Of a stretch of DNA of 64,000 bases, positions 1 through 10,208 are shown one piece after another. A model generated the notes under the pieces. The model did no database searches. It saw only the letters and a list, made by a program, of their open reading frames with translations, and was not told the DNA's origin. The stretch is from Brevundimonas aveniformis DSM 17977 (lineage in GTDB: Bacteria; Pseudomonadota; Alphaproteobacteria; Caulobacterales; Caulobacteraceae). Numbering within the stretch: position 1 is the stretch's first letter; each line of letters begins with the position of its first letter. A program made the position numbers and the translations under genes. The stretch is taken from positions 1 through 64,000 of the forward strand of contig NZ_AUAO01000006.1 in assembly GCF_000428765.1 (NCBI RefSeq), in the 5' to 3' direction.

Positions 1-152
<152 letters not shown>

Positions 153-2234
153 TTAAGCGCTGTACTTCTTGATCACTTCGTCGGCGACGTGTTGCGGCAC
201 CGGATCGTAGTGGTCGTACTGCATGGTGAACTGGGCCCGGCCCTGCGACATCCCGCGAAGGGTGTTCACATAGCCGAACATATTGGCGAGCGGGACGAAG
301 GCGTTCACGACAACAGCGTTGCCGCGCATGTCCTGCCCCTGGATCATGCCCCGGCGACCGTTCAGGTCACCGATGACCGAACCCAGATACTCTTCCGGGG
401 TCACGACCTCGACGGCCATGATCGGCTCGAGCAGCTTGGGTGCGCCCTGGGTGCGCAGTTCCTTGAAGGCCGCGCGCGACGCGATTTCGAAGGCCAGCAC
501 CGACGAGTCGACGTCGTGATACGCGCCGTCATACAGGGTCGCCTTGAAGTCGATCAGCGGGAAGCCGGCCAGCAGACCGTTTTCCTTGGCCGACTCGAGG
601 CCCTTCTGAACGCCCGGGATGTATTCCTTGGGCACGTTGCCGCCTACGATGGCCGACTCGAACACAAAGCCTGAACCCGGCTCGCCCGGTTCAAACTTGA
701 TCTTCACCCGGGCGAACTGGCCGGTACCACCGGTCTGCTTCTTGTGGGTGTAGTCAATGTCCGCCGGCTTGCCGAGGCTTTCACGATAGGCCACCTGCGG
801 CGCACCGATGTTGGCCTCGACCTTGTAGGTGCGCTTCAGAATGTCGATCTTGATGTCCAGGTGCAGCTCGCCCATCCCCTTGAGGATGGTCTGGCCCGAC
901 TCGTGGTCGGTCGAGACGGTGAAGGACGGATCCTCACCGGCCAGCTTGGCGAGCGCCACGCCCAGCTTCTCCTGGTCGGCCTTGGACTTCGGCTCCACGG
1001 CGATCTCGATGACCGGCGCGGGGAATTCCATCTTCTCCAGGATGACCGGCGACTTGAGCGGATCACACAGGGTGTCCCCCGTGCGGGTTTCCTTCAGGCC
1101 GGCCAGGGCGACGATGTCACCGGCATAGGCTTCCTTGATGTCTTCGCGGTTGTTCGAGTGCATCAACAGCATCCGACCGACGCGCTCTTTCTTGTCGCGC
1201 GACGAGTTCAACAGCGACTGGCCGGTTTCCATCTTGCCCGAATAGATGCGGCAGAAGGTCAGCGAGCCGACGAAGGGATCGTCCATGATCTTGAACGCCA
1301 GAACCGACAGAGGTTCATCGTCCGACGCCTTGCGAACGACGGGCTCTTCAGTCTTGAAGTCGATACCCGGCGTCGGCGGAATGTCGATCGGCGACGGCAG
1401 ATAGTCGACGACGGCGTCCAGCAGCGTCTGCACGCCTTTGTTCTTGAAGGCCGAGCCGCACAGGATCGGATAGAAGGCACCCGTCAGAACGGCCTTGCGC
1501 AGGCACTTCTTGATGACCTCTTCGGACGGCTCATTGCCTTCCAGATAGGCTTCCATCGCCTCGTCATCGAGTTCCACGGCACATTCGATCAGGTACTGAC
1601 GGGCTTCTTCAGCCTTGGCCTGCAGATCCGCCGGAATTTCTTCGTCACGATACGAAGCGCCCAGGCCGTCGTTGTCCCAGACCACCGCCTTCATGCGGAC
1701 CAGGTCGACCAGACCCGACAGCGAGCTTTCCGCGCCGATCGGGAACTGGATCGGCACAGCCTTCGCCCCCAGACGGTCGCGGATCGACTCGACCGACTTG
1801 TCGAAATCGGCACCGATCTTGTCCATCTTGTTGACGAAGACGATGCGCGGAACCTTGTACTTGTCGGCTTGGCGCCACACCGTTTCCGTCTGCGGCTCAA
1901 CGCCGGCGTTGCCGTCGAGAACCGTGACCGCGCCGTCGAGCACGCGCAGCGAACGCTCAACTTCAATCGTGAAGTCGACGTGGCCGGGGGTGTCGATGAT
2001 GTTCAGGCGCTTGCCGTTCCAGATGGCGGTCGTGGCAGCGGACGTGATGGTGATGCCGCGTTCCTGCTCCTGCTCCATCCAGTCCATGGTGGCGGCACCG
2101 TCGTGGACTTCGCCGATCTTATGGGACTTGCCGGTGTAGTAGAGGATGCGTTCGGTCGTCGTGGTCTTGCCCGCATCAATGTGGGCCATGATGCCGAAGT
2201 TGCGGTAGTCTTCGATCTTATGCGTGCGGGACAT
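153..2234 (-). CDS. fusA: Elongation factor G
   Basis: EF-G (693 aa) is the ribosome translocase, a GTPase that moves tRNAs and mRNA after peptide bond formation and also helps recycle ribosomes. The G1 loop AHIDAGKT is at residues 17-24, DTPGH at 81-85 and NKMD at 135-138, followed by the usual domains II to V. The length is normal for the family. It lies between rpsG and tuf in the conserved str order, all on the minus strand, so it is probably transcribed from the rpsL promoter. The 146-base gap upstream contains a possible hairpin, described separately. Nothing looks truncated. Confidence 0.98.
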   Translation of the reverse strand: MSRTHKIEDYRNFGIMAHIDAGKTTTTERILYYTGKSHKIGEVHDGAATMDWMEQEQERGITITSAATTAIWNGKRLNIIDTPGHVDFTIEVERSLRVLDGAVTVLDGNAGVEPQTETVWRQADKYKVPRIVFVNKMDKIGADFDKSVESIRDRLGAKAVPIQFPIGAESSLSGLVDLVRMKAVVWDNDGLGASYRDEEIPADLQAKAEEARQYLIECAVELDDEAMEAYLEGNEPSEEVIKKCLRKAVLTGAFYPILCGSAFKNKGVQTLLDAVVDYLPSPIDIPPTPGIDFKTEEPVVRKASDDEPLSVLAFKIMDDPFVGSLTFCRIYSGKMETGQSLLNSSRDKKERVGRMLLMHSNNREDIKEAYAGDIVALAGLKETRTGDTLCDPLKSPVILEKMEFPAPVIEIAVEPKSKADQEKLGVALAKLAGEDPSFTVSTDHESGQTILKGMGELHLDIKIDILKRTYKVEANIGAPQVAYRESLGKPADIDYTHKKQTGGTGQFARVKIKFEPGEPGSGFVFESAIVGGNVPKEYIPGVQKGLESAKENGLLAGFPLIDFKATLYDGAYHDVDSSVLAFEIASRAAFKELRTQGAPKLLEPIMAVEVVTPEEYLGSVIGDLNGRRGMIQGQDMRGNAVVVNAFVPLANMFGYVNTLRGMSQGRAQFTMQYDHYDPVPQHVADEVIKKYSA

Positions 2235-2310
2235 ACGTAGCGCCTTGATGAGATGTCTGGGCGCGGTCGGTGCGCCCCGGTCGGTGGATTCAGCTTTTCG
2301 GATAAACGGC

Positions 2311-2337
2311 GCGGGCGATTTAGCTCAAACCGCCCGC
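2311..2337 (-). other. Possible hairpin in the rpsG-fusA spacer
   Basis: Perfect 7-base arms GCGGGCG (2311-2317) and CGCCCGC (2331-2337) flank a 13-base loop in the 146-base spacer between rpsG and fusA. No U-run follows on the minus strand, so it is not a classical terminator. Such spacers in str operons can carry translational feedback structures, but the sequence alone does not show that here. GC-rich arms of this length can also occur by chance. Confidence 0.25.
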
Positions 2338-2380
2338 GACCGATACCCTTAGATAGTGCGCGTCTATGACGCTTTAAAGG

Positions 2381-2866
<486 letters not shown>

Positions 2867-2889
2867 TTAAATCTTTGGACGCGCAGGGC

Positions 2890-3264
2890 TTATTTCGGAC
2901 GCTTGGCGCCGTAGAGCGAACGGCGCTGCTTGCGGTCCTTGACGCCTTGCGTGTCGAGCACGCCGCGCAGGATGTGGTAGCGGACGCCCGGAAGGTCCTT
3001 CACGCGGCCACCGCGGATCAGGACCACCGAGTGCTCCTGCAGGTTATGGCCTTCACCGGGGATGTAGCACACGGCTTCGACGCCGGACTTGGCCAGGCGG
3101 ACCTTGGCGACCTTACGAAGGGCCGAGTTCGGCTTCTTCGGGGTCGTGGTGTAGACGCGCGTGCAGACGCCGCGCTTCTGGGGGCAGCCCTGCAGGGCGG
3201 GAACCTTGTTGCGAACCGGCTTGGGCTGGCGCGGCTTGCGGATCAGCTGGTTGATCGTAGGCAT
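2890..3264 (-). CDS. rpsL: 30S ribosomal protein S12
   Basis: S12 (124 aa) sits at the decoding centre and controls accuracy. The start is the ATG at 3264, giving [12 protein letters not shown]; the frame stays open upstream, but that extension is not S12-like and the family length is 123-124 aa. The two loops linked to streptomycin resistance are wild type: TPKKPNSA keeps the Lys43-equivalent and [11 protein letters not shown] keeps the Lys88-equivalent. It is the first gene of the str operon. The 130-odd bases between it and the upstream terminator at 3392-3423 should hold the operon promoter. Confidence 0.97.
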   Translation of the reverse strand: MPTINQLIRKPRQPKPVRNKVPALQGCPQKRGVCTRVYTTTPKKPNSALRKVAKVRLAKSGVEAVCYIPGEGHNLQEHSVVLIRGGRVKDLPGVRYHILRGVLDTQGVKDRKQRRSLYGAKRPK

Positions 3265-3391
3265 TCGGTATTCAGTCTCTTTCGATGTGGAGGCGTGTGC
3301 CTTTCGGCCGGGGCGCCTCAGTGAGCCTTCTTTTGAACGGCCCTGATGGACCGCCCGGGTAATTTCGAGACTGATCAAGCCGCTCAAACGC

Positions 3392-3423
3392 AAAAGCCGG
3401 AACGGGCGCTCTGGCCGTTCCGG
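3392..3423 (-). terminator. Intrinsic terminator downstream of smpB
   Basis: Read on the minus strand, a perfect 9-base stem (arms 3415-3423 and 3397-3405, CCGGAACGG/CCGTTCCGG) with a 9-base loop is followed at once by CTTTTG. This is the classical rho-independent form. It lies about 107 bases after the smpB stop and 128 bases before the rpsL start, so it should insulate the dapA-smpB transcript from the str operon. Confidence 0.75.
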
Positions 3424-3529
3424 CGGGTACAACCCGTCGCGTTCAATTGTCACGATCACGAAGGACGGTGAACCGCCCGACTCGAAGGTGGGCGGCTTCT
3501 ACGCGCGGGGGGCGGAAAGGTCAAGCGCC

Positions 3530-3997
3530 CTACCCCTTCTCCCGCATCAGCCGGGCCTTATCCCTCTGCCAATCGCGCGCCGCTTCCGTCTCGCGTTTGT
3601 CGTGGACCTTCTTGCCCTTGGCCAGGGCGATCTCGAGCTTGGCCAGGCCCTTGTCGTTGAAATAGAGCTTCACCGGCACGATGGTGCGGCCCTCGCGCTG
3701 GACCGAGGCGATCATGCGGTCGATCTGGCGGCGGCTGAGCAGCAGTTTGCGCGGCCGGCGCGGCTCGTGGTTGAAGCGGTTGGCCTGGCCATAGGGTGGG
3801 ATGTCGGCGTTGATCAGCACGATCTCGCGCCCCTCCACCGCCGCATAGCTCTCGGCGATGTTGGCCCGGCCGTTCCTGAGGGACTTCACCTCGGTGCCGG
3901 TCAGCACAAGGCCCGCCTCCACCGCGTCATCGAGGAAATAGTCGTACCGCGCCCGCCGGTTCTCGGCGATCAGCTTTCTGGACGGGGCCTGGCTCAT
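3530..3997 (-). CDS. smpB: SsrA-binding protein SmpB
   Basis: SmpB (155 aa) binds tmRNA and brings it to stalled ribosomes for trans-translation. The family signature is visible: [11 protein letters not shown] near the N-terminus, the [19 protein letters not shown] segment, and a basic C-terminal tail ([20 protein letters not shown]) that probes the mRNA channel. The length is typical. Its ATG overlaps the dapA stop by four bases (ATGA), so it is probably translated by coupling to dapA. In Caulobacter crescentus tmRNA and SmpB are needed for correct timing of DNA replication. Confidence 0.97.
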   Translation of the reverse strand: MSQAPSRKLIAENRRARYDYFLDDAVEAGLVLTGTEVKSLRNGRANIAESYAAVEGREIVLINADIPPYGQANRFNHEPRRPRKLLLSRRQIDRMIASVQREGRTIVPVKLYFNDKGLAKLEIALAKGKKVHDKRETEAARDWQRDKARLMREKG

Positions 3998-4881
3998 TCA
4001 CCCACGCCGGCGACGGCAAGGGCCGCATCGATGGAAGGCTTCGCGGCGTCGTTGCACCGAACCAGCGGCAGACGGATCTCTTCCGAGCACAGACCCAGCT
4101 TCGCCAGCACATATTTCGCCGGTGACGGCGAGGAATCCATGAACAGCGCCTTGTGCAGACCGATGAGCCGGTCCTGAACAGCGCGCGCGCCGTCCCAGTT
4201 GCCCGCGATTGTCGCCTCATAGAGATCGGCCATGGCCCGCGGCGCGACGTTGGACGTGACCGAGATCACGCCGTGGCCACCATGCGCCAGGTAGCCCAGC
4301 CAGCTCGGGTCATCGCCCGAGATCAACGAAAAGCCCTCGGCGCAGTCCAGCCGCTGGCGACTGATCCGACCCAGATCACCGGTCGCGTCCTTGATCCCGA
4401 CAACATTCGGCAACTTCGACAGGCGCGCGGTCGTCGCATCGGCCAGATCCACGCCCGTGCGCCCCGGCACATTGTACAGCACCACCGGCAACTGCACCGC
4501 GTCGTTGATAGCCGCGAAATGGGCGTACAACCCTTCCTGGCTAGGCCGGTTGTAATAGGGCGTCACCACCAGGGCACCATCCGCCCCGACCGTCTTGGCG
4601 TGGCGCACCAGATCAATCGCCTTGTCGGTGGCCGAGGCCCCTGCCCCGGCAATCACGCGGGCCCGCCCGGCCACGGTGTTCACGCACAGTTCGACGATCC
4701 GCTTGTGCTCATCGACGGACACGGTCGCGCTCTCGCCGGTGGTCCCGACCGGCACGACCCCGTGTACACCGCCAGAAATTTGACGTTCGATCAGTTGACA
4801 AAACGCCGTTTCGTCCACTTTTCCGTCACGAAAGGGTGTGATCAACGCGGTGATCACTCCCTTGAACAGGGGGCCGGTCAT
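3994..4881 (-). CDS. dapA: 4-hydroxy-tetrahydrodipicolinate synthase
   Basis: DapA condenses pyruvate with aspartate semialdehyde, the first committed step of lysine and diaminopimelate synthesis. With the ATG at 4881 the protein has 295 aa. The Schiff-base lysine is Lys164 in GIKDATGD, and Tyr136 in LYNVPGRTG is the conserved tyrosine. A TTG two codons upstream (4887) is an alternative start; neither has a strong ribosome site. It is transcribed with smpB, which it overlaps. The next gene, a lytic transglycosylase, is divergent, so the 91 bases between them carry both promoters. Confidence 0.96.
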   Translation of the reverse strand: MTGPLFKGVITALITPFRDGKVDETAFCQLIERQISGGVHGVVPVGTTGESATVSVDEHKRIVELCVNTVAGRARVIAGAGASATDKAIDLVRHAKTVGADGALVVTPYYNRPSQEGLYAHFAAINDAVQLPVVLYNVPGRTGVDLADATTARLSKLPNVVGIKDATGDLGRISRQRLDCAEGFSLISGDDPSWLGYLAHGGHGVISVTSNVAPRAMADLYEATIAGNWDGARAVQDRLIGLHKALFMDSSPSPAKYVLAKLGLCSEEIRLPLVRCNDAAKPSIDAALAVAGVGE

Positions 4882-4972
4882 GGGCAAAGGGTCTCGCTCG
4901 CTAAATGGCCCGCAAAACTAGGCGCGCGCCAGGAGCGTCGCAACCGTTTGAATCGAACAAGGGATCAAAGGC

Positions 4973-6952
4973 ATGACGGAATGGATTCAGGCAGCGGTCG
5001 CCGCGGTCGTCGCCCTGTTCCAACCGGCGGCGGACCCCGCCGTCACCACGGCCGGCGCCGCGTCGGCTCAGTATGCCCAATCCCAGTCCTTCGCCCTGGG
5101 CCTCGCCGCCGCCCGGAATGGCGACATCGGCTCGGCCCAGGCCTATGCCGCCAGCGCCAGTCCGATCGAGCGTCAGATCATCCGCTGGGCGCTGATCGAT
5201 GTCGTCGAAGACCGGGTCGGCTGGGGCGAACTATCCGCGGCCCGGACTGATCTGGCCGGATGGCCCCGGGCTGAAACCCGCCAACGCGCGACCGAACGCG
5301 CCCTGGCCAATGCCTATGCCTCGCCCAGCGAGGTGCTCAGCATCTTTTCGGGGGCTGAGCCCACCACTGCCGACGGTGCCATGGCCCTGGCCCAGGCCCT
5401 GACGGCGACCGGGCGCTCTGACGAAGCCGATGCCCTCATCCGGCGCTGGTGGCGGGACTATTCTTTCGATTCCTCGACCCAAGACCGCTTCTATTCGACC
5501 TATGGCTCGATCCTGACGCCGACCGACCATGAGGCGCGGCTCAACACCCTGCTCTATGGTCCGCACGGCCCTGCGACCCGGGCCATGCTGAGCCGAGTTT
5601 CGCCCGATTACCGCGCCTTGGCCGAAGCCCGCATGGCCATCCGCAGCGGCAGCGACTCTCCTTACGTCCCCGGACAGTTCGAGAACGATGCCGGCCTGGC
5701 GCTGGAGCGGGCCCGGCGTGCGCGCCTGAGCGGTCAGGAATGGAACGGCTTCCAGTACCTGTCCCGTTTCCCGGCGGCCCCGACCCACTCTGACGGCCAG
5801 GATCTGATGTGGACCGAGCGGCGCAACTATTTCATCGATGCGCTTCAGGCCCGGGACTACACGTCGGCCTACCACGCCATGGCCGGACACGGCTTCACCA
5901 GCGGCGACCGCGCCGTGGATGCTGAGTTCTTTGCCGGCTGGGTCGCCCTGACAAAGCTGAACAATCCCGCCCAGGCCGCTCGGCACTTCGAGCAGCTTCG
6001 CCAGATCTCCAGCACGCCGATCACCCAGAGCCGCGCCTTCTACTGGCTGGGCCGCGCTGCGGAGGCGCAAGGCGACCGCGCCGGCGCTGACGCCTATTAC
6101 CGTCAAGGCGCGCAATACACCTGGGCCTTCTATGGCCAGCTTGCGGCTGAGCGCGCCAATATGCGGACCCTGCGCCTGCCGCCCGAGCCCCAGCCAACCG
6201 AGGCCGATCGCGCCCGCTTTGAATCCTATCCGGTGGTTCAGGCCATTCGCGCCCTGGCGTCTGCGGGCGAGAATACCTTGGTTCGCGTATTTGTCATGGA
6301 TCTGGATGGCCAACTGACCAACGCCACCGACTATGCGTTGCTGGTCGACCTTTCACGGGCGTACGGCATGCAGGATCTGTCCATGCACGTCGCTCGCACG
6401 GCGGCCCAGCGGGGCTTCCCCTTGGCCGAGCGCGGCTATCCGGTCACCTATGTTCCGCCGGTGACCGGTGCCCCCGACCCCGCCTTCGTCCACGCCATCA
6501 TTCGCCAGGAAAGCGCCTTTGATCCCCGGGTCCGCTCGCATGCCAATGCGCGCGGCATGATGCAGCTTCTACCGGCAACGGCGTCGGGCGTGGCCCGCCG
6601 CATGGGCGTGCCCTGGCGTGGGGCCGAGGCCCTGTACGAGCCAGACTACAATGTCGAACTGGGCACCTACCACCTGGGTGAACTGGCCTCAGACTTCGGC
6701 GGCTCCTACCTGCTGGCGACCATCGGCTACAATGCCGGCCCGGCGCGTCCGGCCCAGTGGATGGCCTACTGCGGCGATCCGCGCGGTGCCTCGACCGATC
6801 CTGTGGATTTCATCGAGTGCGCGCCCTTCACGGAAACTCGCAACTACATGATGCGAGTAATGGAAAACATGCAGGTTTATCGCGCTCGATTGAATGACGG
6901 CCAGGCCGAAATCAACCTGTCGCAGGAACTGTCGCGCGGTTACAGCTATTAA
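4973..6952 (+). CDS. slt: Soluble lytic murein transglycosylase (Slt70-like)
   Basis: This enzyme (659 aa) cleaves peptidoglycan glycan strands, leaving 1,6-anhydro ends. An N-terminal superhelical domain of short alpha-helical repeats fills about residues 35-490, and the catalytic GEWL-like SLT domain follows. The catalytic glutamate is Glu513 in IIRQESAFDP, followed by GMMQLLPATA and the GYNAGP motif. The extreme N-terminus is only weakly signal-like (AAVAAVVALF at about 7-16), so export is likely but not certain. AAGGGATCAAAGGC precedes the ATG. Its stop overlaps the convergent ABC transporter ATPase gene by four bases. Confidence 0.94.
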   Translation: MTEWIQAAVAAVVALFQPAADPAVTTAGAASAQYAQSQSFALGLAAARNGDIGSAQAYAASASPIERQIIRWALIDVVEDRVGWGELSAARTDLAGWPRAETRQRATERALANAYASPSEVLSIFSGAEPTTADGAMALAQALTATGRSDEADALIRRWWRDYSFDSSTQDRFYSTYGSILTPTDHEARLNTLLYGPHGPATRAMLSRVSPDYRALAEARMAIRSGSDSPYVPGQFENDAGLALERARRARLSGQEWNGFQYLSRFPAAPTHSDGQDLMWTERRNYFIDALQARDYTSAYHAMAGHGFTSGDRAVDAEFFAGWVALTKLNNPAQAARHFEQLRQISSTPITQSRAFYWLGRAAEAQGDRAGADAYYRQGAQYTWAFYGQLAAERANMRTLRLPPEPQPTEADRARFESYPVVQAIRALASAGENTLVRVFVMDLDGQLTNATDYALLVDLSRAYGMQDLSMHVARTAAQRGFPLAERGYPVTYVPPVTGAPDPAFVHAIIRQESAFDPRVRSHANARGMMQLLPATASGVARRMGVPWRGAEALYEPDYNVELGTYHLGELASDFGGSYLLATIGYNAGPARPAQWMAYCGDPRGASTDPVDFIECAPFTETRNYMMRVMENMQVYRARLNDGQAEINLSQELSRGYSY

Positions 6953-7701
6953 GCGCGCTCAGCGAGTAGAAGCCGTTGATCACCGGCTTCAATCCATTGT
7001 GCCTTTAGGCCGAACACGGTCTTGAGCACCCGCGGCGACAGAGCGTCTTCGGGCGGACCGTCACTGACGATGCGTCCCTGATCCAGAACGGCCACGCGGT
7101 CGGCGAATCGAGCCGCCAGCGTCAGATCGTGGAGGGTCACGAGGACCGAGCCTCCTGCGCGGCTGTGATCACGCAGGCGTTCCAGGCACATCAACTGGGC
7201 ATCCGGGTCCAGCCCCGCCACCGGTTCATCAGCCATGAGCAGGCTGGCTTGCGTGGCAAACAGACGCGCGAGCAACACACGCGCGCGCTCCCCCCCCGAC
7301 AGGGCGAAGACCGACGTAGCCGCCAGATCCTCAATGCCGAACAACGCCAGCGCTTCTCGACCCCTTTCCCGCGCCGCCGGCGGCGTGGAAAACGGCGCGC
7401 CCAGGGCGGCGACCTCGAGGGCGGGCATGCCCCACGCCAGTCGACGCTCCTGAGGCAGGTAGCCCAGACGCAGGGATCGCTGAACCACATCGACCTTGTG
7501 GATCACCTCTCCATCCAGTCGGGACTCGCCGCGCGTTATCCGGTGCAGCCCGGCCGCAGCCAGCATCAGGGTCGATTTACCGGCGCCGTTCGGGCCGACG
7601 AGGGCAACCATCTCGCGGGGGGGCACCTCCAGATTGACCCCCGACACGACCTCGCGCGCGCCTTGCCGAGCATGCAGATTGCGGATCGACAGCCGGCTCA
7701 T
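6949..7701 (-). CDS. ABC transporter ATP-binding protein (BtuD/FecE/HmuV type)
   Basis: The ATPase (250 aa) powers the permease encoded just upstream. Walker A is GPNGAGKST, the ABC signature is LSGGERARVLLARL, Walker B is LLMADEP, and the H-loop is VTLHDLT. The start is the ATG at 7701, which overlaps the permease stop by four bases (ATGA); longer frames upstream are not ABC-like. With the binding protein and the FecCD-type permease it forms a complete importer. Family relatives import cobalamin, haem or ferric siderophores, and the sequence does not decide between them. Confidence 0.93.
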   Translation of the reverse strand: MSRLSIRNLHARQGAREVVSGVNLEVPPREMVALVGPNGAGKSTLMLAAAGLHRITRGESRLDGEVIHKVDVVQRSLRLGYLPQERRLAWGMPALEVAALGAPFSTPPAARERGREALALFGIEDLAATSVFALSGGERARVLLARLFATQASLLMADEPVAGLDPDAQLMCLERLRDHSRAGGSVLVTLHDLTLAARFADRVAVLDQGRIVSDGPPEDALSPRVLKTVFGLKAQWIEAGDQRLLLAERA

Positions 7702-8684
7702 GTGCGCCAGCTCCGGGCTGCGCGCCAGGCGATGAGGGCAAAAAGCGGTGCGCCGATCAGGGCGGTGAACACCCCCAGCTTCAGTTCCTGATCGGTCGGG
7801 ACAAGACGGGCCAGGACGTCCGCCGCCACCAGAATCAGCGCCCCTGTCAGACTCGACGGGATCAGCAGGCGCGCCGGATCTTCCCGAGCCAGCCGCCGCA
7901 CTAGATGTGGAGCCGCCAGACCGACGAAGCCGATCACACCCGCCAGGGCAACCGCCGCCCCCGTCGCCAGCGACGCGCCCAGAATCGCCGCCATCTTCAA
8001 TCGGCCCATCCTCAGGCCAGACGCCTCCGCAGCGACCTCGCCCAGGGTCAGCATCTTGAGCCCCGGTGCCGCCCGCATCGCCAGGAACAGCGCCAGGAAC
8101 AGCGCCGGTGCCGCCCACAAGCTATCGAGCCAACTCCGGGCCTCGACGGATCCCATCAACCAGGCCAAGACCTCGGCTGTCGCGATCGGCGACGGCGACA
8201 GATTGAACACCAGGGCCGTTGCCGCCCCAAAGAAGCTCGACATGGCCACGCCGAAGAGGATCAACGCCTCCGGCTCACGCACGCGCGCCGTAAAGAGCGC
8301 CAGCCCGCCCCCACACGCCAGAGCCCCAATCCAGGCCGCAGTTTCGACGGCACCCGGAACCAGAGCCAGACCGGACACGATCACCAGGGCCGCCATAAAG
8401 GCCGCTGTGGCCGAGACGCCCAGCACACCCGGATCGGCCAGGGGATTTCTCAATAACCCCTGCAGAATAGCCCCTGCCAGCCCCAGAGCACCGCCGGTCA
8501 GGGCTGCCGCGAGCGCGCGCGGGGCACGAACTTGCCAAAGGATCTCCCCCGGTGCCGAGGCCAGGTCCTGAAAGGCCTGCCGGTACTGCTCCCCCGACAG
8601 GGCAACCTCCCCGACAAACAGAGACAGGACGATCGCGACCAGCAGTCCGACCGCCATCGCCAGGCTCAGGCCTTGCGCCCTCAT
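7698..8684 (-). CDS. FecCD/BtuC-family ABC transporter permease
   Basis: This inner-membrane permease (328 aa) has about ten hydrophobic segments. The FecCD hallmarks are present: RAPRALAAALTGGALGLAG near residues 53-71, GLLRNPLADPGVLG, and the cytoplasmic coupling loop GFVGLAAPHLVRR. It should pass a metal-chelate ligand from the binding protein to the cytoplasm. Both ends overlap neighbouring genes by four bases, so the binding protein, permease and ATPase are translationally coupled. Substrate is unresolved among cobalamin, haem and ferric siderophores. Confidence 0.93.
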   Translation of the reverse strand: MRAQGLSLAMAVGLLVAIVLSLFVGEVALSGEQYRQAFQDLASAPGEILWQVRAPRALAAALTGGALGLAGAILQGLLRNPLADPGVLGVSATAAFMAALVIVSGLALVPGAVETAAWIGALACGGGLALFTARVREPEALILFGVAMSSFFGAATALVFNLSPSPIATAEVLAWLMGSVEARSWLDSLWAAPALFLALFLAMRAAPGLKMLTLGEVAAEASGLRMGRLKMAAILGASLATGAAVALAGVIGFVGLAAPHLVRRLAREDPARLLIPSSLTGALILVAADVLARLVPTDQELKLGVFTALIGAPLFALIAWRAARSWRT

Positions 8685-9478
8685 CGCTCGTGCGCCGCCC
8701 GCGCCAGGCTTCGGCTAGCGTCGGCTGCAAACCACGCCGGGCACCCCAGCATGGATCCGGGCAGCGACACCACGGTCCGGTAAGTGGTCCGTCGCCGCAC
8801 GCTCGGGTGTCGACCCGCGCCGCGTCGGTCGGCCCGCACCGCATCAAAGAACCCCAGAACGTATCGGCGCGGTGGATGGAGGATCAGATGCTCCACCGAT
8901 ATGGGCGCAAAGCTCGGCCCGTCCCAGGCATTGGACAACCCGGCGGCCCGAAGGATGGCATCAATCAGCGTTCCCCGCCCGGAGGTCCAGCCCGCCGCCG
9001 TCAGATACAGCGCCGGCTCGCCGTTCCAGGCACCCTGGCTTTGCATCAGATTGCGCTCCATTCCGGCAATCAGATCGGCCCCGCGACCAGGCTGGCTCAG
9101 CGCCGTGCTAACCCGGCGAATATTGTCCCGCACACCCGCAAACTCTGTGGCATCGTCAATCTGGATGACCCGCACGCCTCGCCGTTCGAGTGCGGCCAGC
9201 AAACGCTGATCCCCACCCCAATAACGGACCACCACGTCCGGCTCAGCTACCGTGATGGCCTCTAGCGTGGGACGCAGGCGACGCGCCCGCTGTCCGTGAG
9301 AACGCAACCAGGAATCCGCGTCATCGGCCCGAGGAGAGACACCGACGATGTCGTCGGCGTCAGCCAGCGCCAGGACATACTGGTCAGCGCACTGATCCAG
9401 CGAGGCCACGCGTGGCCCCGCCAGGGCCGGGGGTGCCGCCATCAAGAGGATCAGCAAACCCCAGGTGCCGCACTTCAT
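8681..9478 (-). CDS. Periplasmic metal-chelate binding protein of ABC importer
   Basis: This protein (265 aa) begins with a clear signal peptide (LLILLMAAPPALA, likely cleavage after ALA-G at about residue 20). The mature part has the helical-backbone metal-receptor pattern of BtuF, FepB and HmuT: ASLDQCADQYVLAL, a DIVGVSP stretch, and EAITVAEPDVVV. The C-terminal 40 residues are unusually rich in Arg and Ala. The ATG at 9478 overlaps the stop of the TetR gene by four bases. It should capture the ligand after outer-membrane uptake, but no TonB-dependent receptor lies next to it. Confidence 0.85.
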   Translation of the reverse strand: MKCGTWGLLILLMAAPPALAGPRVASLDQCADQYVLALADADDIVGVSPRADDADSWLRSHGQRARRLRPTLEAITVAEPDVVVRYWGGDQRLLAALERRGVRVIQIDDATEFAGVRDNIRRVSTALSQPGRGADLIAGMERNLMQSQGAWNGEPALYLTAAGWTSGRGTLIDAILRAAGLSNAWDGPSFAPISVEHLILHPPRRYVLGFFDAVRADRRGAGRHPSVRRRTTYRTVVSLPGSMLGCPAWFAADASRSLARAAHER

Positions 9479-10116
9479 TCGCGTGTCAGGTCCGACAAGA
9501 TCGCGTTGAACATGGCGTCGAACAGCGTGTCTCGATCATCCCAGTCAAAATAGGGCTTGGTCAGCATCAACGAGACCAGCCCATGCACGCCTGCCCAGAT
9601 CAGTTGGGTTGCCGTGTGAGGATCGCGATTCAGCCGACCCTCCTTTGACATATCCTCAACGGTAGAACGCAGACGCTCGAACAGGCCACGACCAACCCGG
9701 CGCGCCGCCTCTTCGGCCCCGCCGGCTTCTCCGGGCCGGGTCAAATAGATCAGCCGATACGCGTTGGGATTGGCAAAGCCGAATTCGTAATAGGCGCGCA
9801 TCTTGCGCCGGAGGGCCATCTCGGCGGTCTGGGTTTCGGCCTCGATCTCATCGGTCACCGCCGCCAGCTTGCCGAAGCCGGCCTCACAGATCTCGGCCAG
9901 AATTTCGGCCTTGTCCTTGAAGTGCATATAGAGCGCCGTCGATGAAACACCGACTTCATCCGCGATCTTGCGGATCGTCGCACCCTCGTACCCGCGCTCA
10001 ACGAACAGCCGTTCAGCCGCCGCCAGAATTTCTGCACGACGAACGTGGCCCTCGCCCTTGGGCTTGCGGGCAGATCGACCACTGGCAGGGCGGATTTGGG
10101 TGACGGCCAAGGACAT
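9475..10116 (-). CDS. TetR/AcrR-family transcriptional regulator
   Basis: The regulator (213 aa from the ATG at 10116) has an N-terminal TetR helix-turn-helix: RAEILAAAERLFVERGYEG, then IRKIADEVGVSSTALYMHF. The C-terminal ligand domain contains YEFGFANPNAYRLIYL, seen in the WHG/TetR_C_33-like group. A TTG at 10143 would give nine more residues without family support. It is the first gene of the four-gene set with the ABC importer, so it may control the importer and itself, and perhaps the divergent glycosyltransferase gene. I found no obvious palindromic operator in the 92-base divergent gap. Confidence 0.88.
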   Translation of the reverse strand: MSLAVTQIRPASGRSARKPKGEGHVRRAEILAAAERLFVERGYEGATIRKIADEVGVSSTALYMHFKDKAEILAEICEAGFGKLAAVTDEIEAETQTAEMALRRKMRAYYEFGFANPNAYRLIYLTRPGEAGGAEEAARRVGRGLFERLRSTVEDMSKEGRLNRDPHTATQLIWAGVHGLVSLMLTKPYFDWDDRDTLFDAMFNAILSDLTRE

Positions 10117-10208
10117 CTCCAGACAACTCGGGATCGACCTCAATAGCCTTCTCGCCCCGCGTCGGGCAACCGCACGAACAGCCTATCCCTTGCTCGCATT
10201 GAGGGAAC

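Noticed and set aside
744..2240. A 498-codon open frame on the plus strand opposite fusA
   Set aside because: It is a shadow of fusA, produced by the strong third-position GC bias; it has no family features and low-complexity Arg/Asp/Val composition.
2890..3264. Streptomycin-resistance changes in rpsL
   Set aside because: Both lysine positions linked to resistance are wild type in the visible loops.
10117..10143. TetR start at TTG 10143
   Set aside because: It adds nine residues with no match to the family and no better ribosome site than the ATG at 10116.
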